Source: an uncultured Chthonomonas sp.
GTDB taxonomy: Bacteria > Armatimonadota > Chthonomonadetes > Chthonomonadales > Chthonomonadaceae
Length of the DNA stretch: 40,006 nt
Assembly (NCBI GenBank): GCA_903859705.1
Contig: CAIONQ010000054.1
Span: 1 to 40,006 of the forward strand
Direction of reading: 5' to 3'
Part shown: positions 17,001 to 25,453 of the stretch, piece by piece
How positions within the stretch are numbered: the stretch's first letter is position 1
Layout of the letters: each line of letters starts with the position of its first letter
The notes under the pieces: generated by a model
The model's input: only the letters and a program-made list of their open reading frames with translations
Database searches by the model: none
Told to the model about the DNA's origin: nothing
Program-made: the position numbers and the translations under genes

Positions 17001-17168
17001 ATGCCCGGGCCATTGCGTAATAACTTGAACCTGGGTGTTCATAACATCTGGATAGGCTTCAATTGGCAGTTGTGTAAAGCTGAAACCGCCCCAGGCAAGC
17101 ATGACAATTGCCACAAGAATTACGATGACACGCTGCGTAAGCGCCAGGTTAACGAGCCGATTAATCAT
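14052..17168 (-). CDS. HME-family RND efflux pump (CzcA/CusA type)
   Basis: The 1038-residue protein has the full RND plan: TM1 near 12-30, two large periplasmic loops and 12 expected membrane segments. It opens with NLALTQRVIVILVA and contains QVITQWPG, EVEKLITVPLE and VPRVSSLRSRS typical of heavy-metal efflux pumps. In TM4 the signature reads DFGIIVNGAVIMVEN (400-414). In CzcA this is DFGxxxDG...VEN, with Asp402, Asp408 and Glu415 as the proton relay; here the middle Asp is Asn406 while Asp400 and Glu413 remain. Its GGAGG ribosome site overlaps the last codons of the upstream fusion-protein gene. It is the inner-membrane pump of a tripartite system; the metal or other substrate is not clear. 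Confidence 0.95.
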   Translation of the reverse strand: MINRLVNLALTQRVIVILVAIVMLAWGGFSFTQLPIEAYPDVMNTQVQVITQWPGHAAEEVEKLITVPLETSLNGVPRVSSLRSRSLFGLSVVYLVFDDGVDDYFARQQVAERIAAADLPTGIQPALSPLASATGEIFRYTLVSPKLSLMELKTLEDWTLEREFKSIPGVADVNSFGGPIKQYQVMIDPAKLRAYDVTLKNVTDAIGAANANSGGNNIERGGEEYVIRGVGLLKNVDDIGNVVVISRTGTPLKVHDVARVELGCQPRMGKVGWRLGGSGAEKDVDDAVEGIILLRRGENPDPVLDAIHRKIADLNTRLPGSTKIVPFIDRTDLVHTTTHTVEKNLVEGVLLVVAILFLFLGNVRAALIVALTIPFSLLFAFSCMNAIHLPANLLSLGAIDFGIIVNGAVIMVENIYRRLASRAPGETTMRAVMHATSEVQSEIVFTTAIIILAYLPLFTMQSVEKKMFAPMAFTIGFALVGSLIMAILIAPVLCVMWLKKGLRQHETRLERSANAAYKRVLCSALANPIPTLMAGFGLFLISQMVAPRLGTEFLPHLDEGNLWIRATMPLTISSSEAQRVVPVVRNIIAKYQPVRIVVSQLGRPDDGTDATGFYNCEFLADLRSYTEWKGYKTKDELIQKMNAELATIPGVSFNFSQNIEDNVEEAVTGIKGELAVKLFGEDLAVLEQKADEIQKVIASIPGVVDLDTFRETGEPQVQIVVDREKIARYGINVQDVQDVIETAVGGKTITQQLDGEKKFAVVARFNSESRRDIEQIRSIPVSTPDNLRIPLAQLADIKTERGAAFVYREGNQRFIAIKFGVRGRDIGGTVKEAQLKVKQQVVLPSGYNTVWGGEFESMQRASARLMLIVPITLGLIFMVLFLLFNRLSRAALVMLNVPLALIGGIFALYFTGFHLSVAAAVGFIALFGVAVQNGVIMLSQFDVLRNEGVPLIEAVIQGAVARLRPVLMTAILASIGLIPAAISTGIGSDTQKPLAIVIIGGLVSATILTLFVLPVLYTVFGGSDPERTDQLAARSGET

Positions 17169-17173
17169 GGTTG

Positions 17174-18808
17174 TTAACCTCCGCCGTTAGAATCGTTCAG
17201 GAAGATAGCCCCATGCGTAACAATGCGTTCTCCCGGGAGAAGCCCACTATCTACAACGCCCTTGCCATCCGTCTCCTTCAATACATGGATTGTTCGGCGC
17301 AGGTAGCCATCTTTAGATGAAACATAGACAAATGTTCGATCGCCATCGTGCTGCAGAGCCGAGAGTGGCACCATAACTGCAGGTGCTGAGGCCGCTGCAT
17401 GTATCACCACCTCGCCATACATTCCATCTCTCAAAGTGCTTTGCTGGTTAGGTATCTCCATGCGAACGTGAACGGCATGGCTTTTAGAATCCAGTGCGGG
17501 TGCGATGCGAAGCACACTGCCACGGAAAACTTTATCTGGATATGCGGCTACTCGCAATTCGGCGGGTTGCCCCACATGCACTCTACTCAGGTCTTTCTCG
17601 TAAACATCTGCATCCACCCAGATGTTGTTGGTGTTTACAATGGTCATCATCTGCCAGGGCGTCATTTGCGATTGATCTACCGCCTGCCCGGGGTTTGCAA
17701 GTCGCTCAGTAACCACACCAGATATGGGAGATTTCACTTCGAGGCTTCCATCAGATGCAGGGGTGCCATACAGGGCAAGTGTGCGCCTTGAATTATTAAA
17801 GTCCAGCAATGCGCTCTCATAATCGCTTCGTGCCTGCTCCAGATCGCGCTGAACCTGTGCCTTTGCCAGACTGAGCGCGCGCGCTGCCGCTTGCAACTGT
17901 AGCACAGCCTGATCGTTATCGCTTTCTGCCGAACGAACCGCCTGATTGGCATAAAGGCCCGTAGAGAACGCCTTCTTTTCGCGCTCTACTGCCTGTTCGG
18001 AAACCTGAACGCTTTCCCGAGCAGCCGCAGCGCCCGCCTGAGCCTTTTCTAGCACATTTGTAGCGGCTTCCAGATCGCTGCGGGAGCCAACTCCAATATC
18101 TACAAGGGTGGCTTTGCGATCTCGATCTCGCTTTGCCTGTGCCAGATCGGATTGCGCCTGAGCACTTGCCGCCCTCGTCGCAATGAGAGCAGACTTTGCA
18201 TCCTCCATAGGCTTCTGCGTGAACCCACCAATCTGTGCCTGCTCTCGAATGCGAGCAAGTGCATCTTTAGTAAACTGGGCGCGTGCTCTGGCTTGATCAA
18301 CTGCGGCCATCGCCGAAGTGACATCACTGGTGCCAAGGTTGAAGAGTCGCTCCTGCCTGTTAAGCGCCAGCTTAGCCGTGCGCAGCCGGTTTTCTGCCTG
18401 CCTTGTTGTGTTCACCGCCCCGGCCGCATCCACACTTTCCAACACGGCAACGGTTTGCCCGGCTTCAACGTGGTCGCCAACATGCACGGTAACCTGGCGA
18501 ACGCGGCCGGCAAGGCGTGGGCTAATGTGCACCACGCTATCTGCAGGGTAGCTGAGTAAGCCAGAAGCATGGATTTCGGCGGGCATGACTACGGTAGTAA
18601 CCGATTCGGTTTCAAGGCCAAGTAACCTGGATCCCTGCTCTGAAACGGATACAGCATCCGACTTGCCTCCAGCGCTTGCAGGCTGTGAAGCGCTTTTATG
18701 TGGACGAAGAAGCAGATACCCCGTTATCACAAGTCCAAGAACGACCACAGCGCCAGGGACAAGCTGCTTACTTAGCGGATTGCGGAATTGCGAGGAAGTT
18801 GATGCCAT
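17174..18808 (-). CDS. RND membrane-fusion (periplasmic adaptor) protein
   Basis: This 544-residue protein has one N-terminal membrane anchor (about 16-34). It has a split lipoyl domain (HISPRLAGRVRQVTVHVGDHVEAGQ near 90-115 and VKSPISGVVTERLANPGQ near 358-375) flanking a very long Ala/Gln/Arg-rich coiled-coil hairpin (about 130-345). A beta-barrel (DVYEKDLSRVHVGQPAELRV) and a C-terminal membrane-proximal domain (VPLSALQHDGDRTFVYV) complete it. At 544 residues it is long for CzcB-type adaptors, owing to the hairpin. No His-rich metal-binding segment is seen. It is first in the minus-strand operon with the pump gene, and an inverted repeat lies about 45 bp upstream. Confidence 0.93.
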   Translation of the reverse strand: MASTSSQFRNPLSKQLVPGAVVVLGLVITGYLLLRPHKSASQPASAGGKSDAVSVSEQGSRLLGLETESVTTVVMPAEIHASGLLSYPADSVVHISPRLAGRVRQVTVHVGDHVEAGQTVAVLESVDAAGAVNTTRQAENRLRTAKLALNRQERLFNLGTSDVTSAMAAVDQARARAQFTKDALARIREQAQIGGFTQKPMEDAKSALIATRAASAQAQSDLAQAKRDRDRKATLVDIGVGSRSDLEAATNVLEKAQAGAAAARESVQVSEQAVEREKKAFSTGLYANQAVRSAESDNDQAVLQLQAAARALSLAKAQVQRDLEQARSDYESALLDFNNSRRTLALYGTPASDGSLEVKSPISGVVTERLANPGQAVDQSQMTPWQMMTIVNTNNIWVDADVYEKDLSRVHVGQPAELRVAAYPDKVFRGSVLRIAPALDSKSHAVHVRMEIPNQQSTLRDGMYGEVVIHAAASAPAVMVPLSALQHDGDRTFVYVSSKDGYLRRTIHVLKETDGKGVVDSGLLPGERIVTHGAIFLNDSNGGG

Positions 18809-18851
18809 ATTGCTTGCTGCTCCGAGCCGAACAAGTTTGTAAGCCTCACCG

Positions 18852-18867
18852 ACACGTGTTCACGTGT
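18852..18867. promoter_or_regulatory. Palindromic operator candidate upstream of the efflux operon
   Basis: ACACGTG-TT-CACGTGT is a perfect inverted repeat with a 2-bp spacer, 44-59 bp upstream of the adaptor start codon. It is a good size for a dimeric regulator site. Confidence 0.45.
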
Positions 18868-18928
18868 GCTGTAGGCTGCCTCCCGTTAGAGAACACTTTT
18901 GTTGATCGATGCGTTGCGAACAAAAAAG

Positions 18929-18972
18929 TGCCTGGCAGCGGCGTATTTCGACAAGGGCACCGGTGCCAGGCA
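18929..18972 (-). terminator. Terminator of the two-component operon
   Basis: On the minus strand TGCCTGGCA and TGCCAGGCA pair over a 26-nt loop and are followed, after a C, by TTTTTT. A second palindrome, GGCACCGGTGCC (18955-18966), lies inside. It is about 145 bp after the response-regulator stop. Apart from this hairpin and the operator, the 18809-19115 gap shows no gene. Confidence 0.65.
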
Positions 18973-19115
18973 ATCCGGGAGAACATCACTTGTGAACGAA
19001 AGCAATTCTACCGGCTACAAAACGCTGTGAAACAAAGAATGAACCCAGGCAACCGAACTGGCAACCAATGGTACAAAAATCCGGACGGGTGTACAGTGAA
19101 AATGGATCAAATTGC

Positions 19116-19883
19116 TCAGCCAGAGATGCCAAGGCGCTGCTGCAAATCAGCATAACGTGTTCTTGCAACCGGTATCTGGGCGGAATCGGACATTCGAACT
19201 ACATAGCTGTGGTTGCCAAGCAGCACTATTTCAAGTGCATGATTTAGATTAATAAGAGCAGACTCATGAACCCGAACAAACACATCGTCGGGCAGGATTG
19301 CCTCTAACTGGGCCAGGGTGTATGTAGTGCGGTACTCCCGATCCGCCGTACGGATAACAACTTTGCGGTTTCGAGAGACGATAAAGAGGATATCCTCTGG
19401 GCGCAACAGGTGGATGGAGTAGTCTTCGCGCACAGGCAGGCGCATGAGAGGTTCCGACTTTGCATGCGTGTAGATTGCCTCTGTAGATGCATTGCGGAGC
19501 TCGGCCTTTTGCATAGTTTTTGTTGCACGATTCAGTGCAATCGCAAGGCGTTCGGCAGTGATTGGTTTTAAAAGGTAATCAATTGCACCGGCTTCGAAGG
19601 CATCCACGGCATAATCCGAATAGCCCGTGATGAACACTATTAACGGGGGATTAGCCATTTTAAGAAGAGCTGAAGCTAGTTTCATGCCCGTGATGCCGGG
19701 CATCTGAATATCCAGCAGCACAATATCCGGCTCGAGCTCAGCGGCCATCTCCAGAGCCTCAATGCCGTTGGCAGCCTCTCCCAGTACTCGTACTGGCAGC
19801 GATGCCAGCAGGCGTGCAACATGCGCCCTAGCAAGTGGTTCATCATCGGCGATAAGTACAGTTGGCTGTAAATCCTGGCTCAC
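19116..19883 (-). CDS. LytTR-family response regulator
   Basis: I chose the GTG at 19883 because AAGGAG lies 6 bp upstream; an in-frame TTG five codons earlier overlaps that site. The 255-residue protein has a receiver domain (about 8-120) with the acidic pair DDE (Asp13, Asp14), phospho-acceptor Asp58 in LLDIQMPG, Thr in FITGYSDYA and Lys106 in LLKPI. A LytTR DNA-binding domain follows (about 150-250: LLRPEDILFIVSRNRKVVIRT, FVRVHESALINLNH). LytTR proteins bind repeated sites upstream of their targets. It follows the kinase gene by 29 bp and is the obvious partner. Neighbouring efflux and barrel operons are likely targets. Confidence 0.95.
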   Translation of the reverse strand: MSQDLQPTVLIADDEPLARAHVARLLASLPVRVLGEAANGIEALEMAAELEPDIVLLDIQMPGITGMKLASALLKMANPPLIVFITGYSDYAVDAFEAGAIDYLLKPITAERLAIALNRATKTMQKAELRNASTEAIYTHAKSEPLMRLPVREDYSIHLLRPEDILFIVSRNRKVVIRTADREYRTTYTLAQLEAILPDDVFVRVHESALINLNHALEIVLLGNHSYVVRMSDSAQIPVARTRYADLQQRLGISG

Positions 19884-19912
19884 AATCAGCTCCTTCAACA
19901 GGCAAGTCCCAG

Positions 19913-21151
19913 CTACTTCCAGGCACGAACAGGCAACTGAAACCCTACCAGCGTACCTTTGCCCGTACTGCTAAACAGGTGCAGTCGGCTGCGATGGCCA
20001 AACTGCAGCTCGAGCTGGCGATTGAGGAGCACCAACCCATGCTCTTGCCCATTCCGCTCAGTAAGCACCGTTCTCCGGGCATCTTTTGAGATGCCCAGCC
20101 CGTTATCAATCACAACTACAGCTACTCTTGAATTACGCTGCACAACCCTAATTTGGATAGACCCAGCGTTAATGGATGGCGCAATACCATGATTGATAGC
20201 GTTTTCTACGAGCATTTGTACGCAAAATGGTGGGCACGATGCTGAAAGCGCATTTAAATCTATCTGCCATTCCACATGAAGTCGATCGCCCATCCTGTGT
20301 TGTTCGATTTCCAGGTAGGCTCGTACGTGATCTATTTCCACGCTCAGTGGGTGCAAACTGCTTGGCCCAACAGCAAGAGCCCTGCGCATCAACAGGCTCA
20401 GCTGAACTACTGCCCTTTCGGCCTTTTCGGGAGCGAGTGTGCACAGAGCGGCGATTGAAGTTAGTGCATTAAACAGAAAGTGCGGATGGACACGCGCCCG
20501 AAGCGACATGAGCTGGGCCTCTGCGGCCATAGCCTGGCTGCGCTCGGCCGCTATTCTGTTGTACTCGCTCTGGTTACGCATCTGCGCTTCGTTGAATATT
20601 AGCTGCAGTAGGACTCCACCCAACCCATTGGCAAGCGCTGCAAACAGGCCGGTTGAAACAGGTGCAAGGTTGCTGGATGAGATGTGAAACTGATGGCTTG
20701 CAAGCACAAACATTGCCTGACACAATACCGCCGTGGCCCCGGCACGCACCAGTGACCCTGGATGCTTCCAGGTTCGGCGCGTTACCACCCCGATAGTGGC
20801 GGACAACAGCAGCACCACTGCCAGCGGCAAGGACGCAATTGGCGCACGAATCACAAGCGAACCTGCTGCAATTACGAGAGCTGCCGATACCCCAACGTAG
20901 AGGCCCGAGGTGAGCGCTGAGAACGATACAAGCAGCGTATGCACCACGTAAGGTGCGCGTGCCCCGGGGAACACAAGTTCCGAGATACCAACAAGGCCGA
21001 ATAGAGCACCGAGGGCGATTCGCTGGGCCCGTGTGAGATGAGACGAAAACATCATGGCCAGTATTCGGCCACGTGCAATCAGGTAGGCGATTACCGCAAT
21101 GACACAGGTGTCTTCAATAAACGCATTTAAGATTGGCAGATGAATGATCAC
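19913..21151 (-). CDS. LytS-type sensor histidine kinase
   Basis: It begins at GTG 21151. The first ~185 of 412 residues are hydrophobic, with about six membrane helices and no large periplasmic domain, resembling the LytS/YehU type of membrane sensor. The His_kinase domain (from about 210) has RARVHPHFLFNALTSIAAL with the phosphoryl-accepting His around 222-224. The ATPase domain has the N box MLVENAINHG (313-322) and the G box IDNGLGIS (348-355). It autophosphorylates and passes phosphate to the adjacent LytTR regulator. The signal is unknown; the lack of a sensor loop suggests it senses within the membrane. Confidence 0.94.
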   Translation of the reverse strand: MIIHLPILNAFIEDTCVIAVIAYLIARGRILAMMFSSHLTRAQRIALGALFGLVGISELVFPGARAPYVVHTLLVSFSALTSGLYVGVSAALVIAAGSLVIRAPIASLPLAVVLLLSATIGVVTRRTWKHPGSLVRAGATAVLCQAMFVLASHQFHISSSNLAPVSTGLFAALANGLGGVLLQLIFNEAQMRNQSEYNRIAAERSQAMAAEAQLMSLRARVHPHFLFNALTSIAALCTLAPEKAERAVVQLSLLMRRALAVGPSSLHPLSVEIDHVRAYLEIEQHRMGDRLHVEWQIDLNALSASCPPFCVQMLVENAINHGIAPSINAGSIQIRVVQRNSRVAVVVIDNGLGISKDARRTVLTERNGQEHGLVLLNRQLELQFGHRSRLHLFSSTGKGTLVGFQLPVRAWK

Positions 21152-21245
21152 GGCATATTGTATTCCATAATATCACTTGAAACCGCACCTTTAGGTACCG
21201 TGCACACCAAGTTCAATGCCGAATGGCTTCAAGGATATGATATCA

Positions 21246-22067
21246 ATGCCCAACCGATTTCAGCTGCCTACCGTACGATTTCGTGCCCTTACTACGCTTT
21301 TTACAGCTGCTACACTGCTGGCTGGCCTTACCGGAATATCGGCGAGATGCAACGCACAGGAGAACTATGAAATACAGGTTTATGGCAGCGAAACAGTAAA
21401 GCCAGGAAAAACTATGGTGGAGATGCACAGCAATTACACCTTCAATGGTTCTACCACCAAACAGGAAGGTGTGCTGCCAACCAGGCATCAGCTGCACGAA
21501 ACCCTGGAGATTACGCACGGATATTCGGATACTTTTGAAACTGGGTTTTACCTGTTTACAAGCGCTCAAAAGCACCAGGGGTGGGACTTTGTGGGGGCGC
21601 ACATTCGACCACGCTGGCGTGTGCCGGAGAGTGCGAAGTGGCCGGTTGGATTCAGCCTATCCACAGAGTTTGGATACCAGCGGCGCGATTTCTCTACAGA
21701 TGACTGGACTTTTGAGATACGGCCTATCATAGACAAGCAGCTTGGCAGATGGTATGTTGCATTTAACCCGGCGTTTGAGCAGAGCTTCAAAGGATTGAAT
21801 GCACCACGGGGCCTTGCCTTCTCGCCGGCAGCAAAGATTAGCTACGATGTTACCCCAAAGGTAACACTCGGGTTGGAGTACTATGGCTCTACGGGCCCAT
21901 TTCTGCAGTGGGATAGGCTGGCCGACCAGCAGCACCAGATCTGCCCATCTGTCGATCTCAACCTCGGGCAGGAGTGGGAGTTTAACTTTGGGGTAGCACT
22001 TGGGCTAACCCATAGCACGGATAACATGCTTGTAAAGATGATTGTTGGGAAGCGGTTTAACTTTTAG
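21246..22067 (+). CDS. Outer-membrane beta-barrel-like protein, function unknown
   Basis: Three in-frame ATGs exist (21216, 21237, 21246); I chose 21246 because AAGGAT lies about 9 bp upstream and a typical signal peptide follows (hydrophobic about 15-30). The 273-residue mature protein is built of alternating beta strands and ends in KRFNF with a terminal Phe, a barrel-insertion mark. It has many Tyr, Trp and Phe residues at strand ends, and phrases such as GYSDTFETGFYLFTS, VGFSLSTEFGYQRR and VTLGLEYYGSTGPF that suggest a porin or DUF-type transport barrel. It is divergent from the two-component genes by ~95 bp, so it may be one of their targets. The DUF3187 gene starts 39 bp later. Confidence 0.75.
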   Translation: MPNRFQLPTVRFRALTTLFTAATLLAGLTGISARCNAQENYEIQVYGSETVKPGKTMVEMHSNYTFNGSTTKQEGVLPTRHQLHETLEITHGYSDTFETGFYLFTSAQKHQGWDFVGAHIRPRWRVPESAKWPVGFSLSTEFGYQRRDFSTDDWTFEIRPIIDKQLGRWYVAFNPAFEQSFKGLNAPRGLAFSPAAKISYDVTPKVTLGLEYYGSTGPFLQWDRLADQQHQICPSVDLNLGQEWEFNFGVALGLTHSTDNMLVKMIVGKRFNF

Positions 22068-22106
22068 GCCGCCAGTTAGTTACTGAGAACTGTGAGAACT
22101 GAGCCC

Positions 22107-23201
22107 ATGATACGTTACTCCTACAACCGATTGCGTTTACCTGCCTGCCTGATTACGGCTGTTTCTGTTGCCCTGGCAGCAGGCACACTCAAGCCCGCTG
22201 CAGCGCAAACGAAGGAACAGCCAGCTGAACAGGAGCAGCAGAGCCACGGCCCCATACCCATGCGGGATGGGCGACCACTAAACCTGCTGTTTCTGCAGTT
22301 TGTGCCAGAGTTACCAGATGTGCTGAAACGAAACACAAACCGATATGATCTGCAGCTGGATATGATCAACAACATGCAGATACCGGCTCCAGGTGGTGCT
22401 TCTACCGTGATAGAAGACAACGAGTACGAGCGGCTGCGGTTTTCGTGGCGCCATGGGCTGCCTGGCAACACCGAATTCGGGATGTATGTGCCAATTGTAT
22501 GGCGCAGCGCCGGGTTTATGGATGCGATTATCGATGCATACCACCATATGGTAGCTCTGCCCGCCAATTCGCTGGATGTGCCAGCAGGGCGGGGCAGTTA
22601 CCCGGAGTACCGCTCTCAGCTCACAGTTATCGATGCATCCGGCAAGGTATTGATAAACTCTGGCAATGGGTTCGGGTTTGGAGAAACGCTACTTACATTA
22701 AAGAAACAGCTTACCCACACATCCAGCAAAGGCGCTCTTGCTGTTAGGATTGGCCTTAAACTGCCTACCGGCCCAACAAGCCAGCTACTGGGTAGCGGGC
22801 ACCTGGATGGCGGGGTATCGATAGACGGTCGGTTGCGCCTGGGCCGAGAGCTATCCGTATTTGGCAACATAGGCTGGGTTGCGCTCGGCAAATCTAACAT
22901 AGCGCTTGGCACACGCCCCACAACGGTGCAAACGCTGGCCGGAATTGAGTATCGACCTAACAGCCGCGATAGTTACATTCTTCAGGTGGATGGTAACGGG
23001 CAGTTTGTTACCACCGGTAATGACTTTGCAGACCGATCCAATGTGACGGCTACATTTGGGTACCGACGAAAATTTGACCGCCATCACTCCGGATTTGCAT
23101 CCTTTAGTGAGGGCGGCCATATTTACAATTACCATGCACCAGGGCTGATAAATGCCAGCCCTGATTTCACGGTTTCTCTTGGGTTTACCTGGCTGCCTTA
23201 G
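22107..23201 (+). CDS. DUF3187-like outer-membrane protein
   Basis: I give the ATG at 22107; a GTG at 22092 is also possible. The ~364-residue protein has a signal peptide (about 12-34, ending AAAQT). It opens with PIPMRDGRPLNLLFLQFVPE, which resembles the start of the DUF3187 family (predicted outer-membrane barrels of about this size). Beta strands alternate through SWRHGLPGNTEFGMYVPIVW and LAVRIGLKLPTGP, and the end, FTVSLGFTWLP, is barrel-like. Function is unknown. It is co-directional with the preceding barrel, and its stop codon overlaps that of the convergent aldolase gene. Confidence 0.75.
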   Translation: MIRYSYNRLRLPACLITAVSVALAAGTLKPAAAQTKEQPAEQEQQSHGPIPMRDGRPLNLLFLQFVPELPDVLKRNTNRYDLQLDMINNMQIPAPGGASTVIEDNEYERLRFSWRHGLPGNTEFGMYVPIVWRSAGFMDAIIDAYHHMVALPANSLDVPAGRGSYPEYRSQLTVIDASGKVLINSGNGFGFGETLLTLKKQLTHTSSKGALAVRIGLKLPTGPTSQLLGSGHLDGGVSIDGRLRLGRELSVFGNIGWVALGKSNIALGTRPTTVQTLAGIEYRPNSRDSYILQVDGNGQFVTTGNDFADRSNVTATFGYRRKFDRHHSGFASFSEGGHIYNYHAPGLINASPDFTVSLGFTWLP

Positions 23202-25363
23202 CGCAAGAAGGCTTCGGTAAGTCCGGCATCCACGGGCAGCATCTGCCCCGTTGTTAGAGATAACCTGGAAGACGCCAGCAGGAAGGCAGCCTCTGCCACG
23301 CCAGCTGGCGTTACTTTTTTGTGCAGAAGTGTTCGCTTAGAGTAGTATGCCGAAAGCCTATCTCTCAGGGCCTCGGTGCTTTCACCCTCATCATAGGCAA
23401 TTCCGTACTTGGCCAGAGAAGAGAGCACCCTATCTCGTGGGAACTGCAAAGAGCCCTCCACAACGCTGGCGGGCGCAACGCCATTAACCCGCACCAAGGG
23501 GGCGAACTCTACGGCAAGCTCACGAACAAGGTGGTTGAGGGCAGATTTGCTGGTATCGTAAGCCCAACTGCCCTTTTTTGCAACCACGCCGTTGGCGCTG
23601 CTTATCAGCACAATACTGCCTTCGCTCTTCTGTGCAGCGATGATCCTGTTGGCTTCATCGGCGGCCAGCATGGAACCAAGCAGGTTGACGTCGAACGTTT
23701 TGCGCCACTGGTCTTCTGTAATTCGCCCGGTGGCATCCGGAGGGAAGAACACCGCAGCAACGCTCACCAGCAGATCTACCCCACCATAAGCCAGAGAAGC
23801 AGAACGCATTAACTGCCTTACCGAATCGCGGTTGGTACAATCTACCTGGGCGGATACGGCTGTTTCCCCACCGAACTTCTTGTTTACATGTTCGGCCGCA
23901 GTTTTCGCCAGCTCCAGATTGATATCTGCAAGTACCAGGTGAGCACCCTCTTTAGCAAACTTCTCTGCCACCGCAATGCCAATGCCCGGGCTGGCACCAA
24001 CCACCACAGCCACCTTGCGGCTCAGCTCTTTTTCCGGCGGCATGCGCTGCAGTTTTGCCTCTTCCAACAGCCAGTATTCAATACCAAATGCCTCAGAGAG
24101 CGGGAGTGCCACATAGTTATCCACCACACGGTCGGCGGGTATACCCTCCTGTGCGGGGAGATCGTTGAGGGCGGTAGCGCCCTCCATAACATGGATGGCA
24201 TTGATATAGAACTCGCCTGTGCGGCGTGCCTCTGGCTTGTTTTTTCCGAAGCTGAACATTCCCACACCGGGAACCAGGATTACGGTGGGTGTTGGCGTGC
24301 GCATTGCCGGGGAATCTGGCTTTTTATTCTCCTCATAATAGGCGGCATATTCGGCGCGGTAGGTAACCATGCCAGCCTCTGCCGCAGCTATGAGATCCTC
24401 TGCAGTGCCGCTTACGGGATCCCATTCAACAAAGAGTGGGCGTACCTTGGTGCGTACAAAGTGATCTGGGCAGCTGGTGCCCTGCCATGCCAGTGCCTTT
24501 GCGCGGGCGCTGTTGATGAAGCGCAGCACATCTGCCGAGGCATCGAAGTGGCCAATAAAGCTGCCGACCAGGCCGCGTAGGGCCGGTATAACGTCCGCCG
24601 CGAGTTCGCCAGCATCTGGCCGAGCTGCCGTTATCTGGCCCCCAAACAGGGAATCGCCAGCGGCCTCAACGCGGCTGATAACATATTGGCCGATGGTATC
24701 CACCACTTCAACCGTTTTCAGGTAGCTCTCTCTGCCGGTTTGTCCCCAGGTGAATAGGCCATGGGAGCCCAGAATTATTCCATCCAGATCCGGGTTTGCT
24801 GCTACACAGTTTTCCAGCCAGAGGCCAAGTTCAAAACCAGGGCGCTTCCAGGGGAGCCATGCCAGTTTTATCCCAGTTTCTGCTTCCAGCCTTTTGAGCT
24901 GTTCTGGCCCATTAGCACAGGCTGCCAGGGCGATGGCCCAATCGGGATGCAGATGATCGACATGCGGGAAGGGCAAAAAGCCATGCAACGGTGTATCGAT
25001 AGATGTTGCGCGTGGGTTGGCACCAAAGGTGCAAAGTGGGTAGCGATCCACCATCTCATCTTCAAACTCAACGCCGCGATACTGTTTCTTAAGGGCGTTG
25101 AGGCTATCCATAAACAGGGTAGAAAATCCATCTCGCTTGATGGTGCCAAGATCGCCGCCGGAGCCCTTAACCCATAAAACCTCTACCGTGTTGCCAGTAA
25201 CAGGATCTACAGTCGGCAGCTTGGCCGAAGTGTTGCCGCCTCCGAAATTGGTGAGGCGCAGGTCTCGCCCGAGCAAGTTTGATCGGTAGCGCAGGAGCTC
25301 TGGCTCATCCAGTCCTTCGGTTTCGGCATCCACCCACAGATCCTTCAAGTACTTAAGTGCCAT
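23198..25363 (-). CDS. Bifunctional rhamnulose-1-phosphate aldolase / short-chain dehydrogenase
   Basis: This 721-residue fusion starts at an ATG with AGAGGA upstream. The N-terminal half (to about 400) is a class II aldolase with LTNFGGGNTSAKL near 37-49, the metal-binding HVDHLH (134-139) and GSHGLFTWG (His201). The C-terminal half (about 448-721) is a short-chain dehydrogenase with GASPGIG (456-462) and YDTSK (catalytic Tyr602, Lys606). The family splits L-rhamnulose-1-phosphate into dihydroxyacetone phosphate and lactaldehyde, and then oxidises lactaldehyde, so both steps are coupled in one protein. Length and domain order match known members. No rhamnose isomerase or kinase lies in the window. 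Its stop overlaps the convergent gene by 4 bp. Confidence 0.95.
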   Translation of the reverse strand: MALKYLKDLWVDAETEGLDEPELLRYRSNLLGRDLRLTNFGGGNTSAKLPTVDPVTGNTVEVLWVKGSGGDLGTIKRDGFSTLFMDSLNALKKQYRGVEFEDEMVDRYPLCTFGANPRATSIDTPLHGFLPFPHVDHLHPDWAIALAACANGPEQLKRLEAETGIKLAWLPWKRPGFELGLWLENCVAANPDLDGIILGSHGLFTWGQTGRESYLKTVEVVDTIGQYVISRVEAAGDSLFGGQITAARPDAGELAADVIPALRGLVGSFIGHFDASADVLRFINSARAKALAWQGTSCPDHFVRTKVRPLFVEWDPVSGTAEDLIAAAEAGMVTYRAEYAAYYEENKKPDSPAMRTPTPTVILVPGVGMFSFGKNKPEARRTGEFYINAIHVMEGATALNDLPAQEGIPADRVVDNYVALPLSEAFGIEYWLLEEAKLQRMPPEKELSRKVAVVVGASPGIGIAVAEKFAKEGAHLVLADINLELAKTAAEHVNKKFGGETAVSAQVDCTNRDSVRQLMRSASLAYGGVDLLVSVAAVFFPPDATGRITEDQWRKTFDVNLLGSMLAADEANRIIAAQKSEGSIVLISSANGVVAKKGSWAYDTSKSALNHLVRELAVEFAPLVRVNGVAPASVVEGSLQFPRDRVLSSLAKYGIAYDEGESTEALRDRLSAYYSKRTLLHKKVTPAGVAEAAFLLASSRLSLTTGQMLPVDAGLTEAFLR

Positions 25364-25453
25364 GCGTTGTCCTCTATTTCCGACTCGAGATATTGGCTGC
25401 CTCCACTCTGGGAGGCGTGGTTATTGGCAGCACTCGGGAAATTGCCCGTGCTG

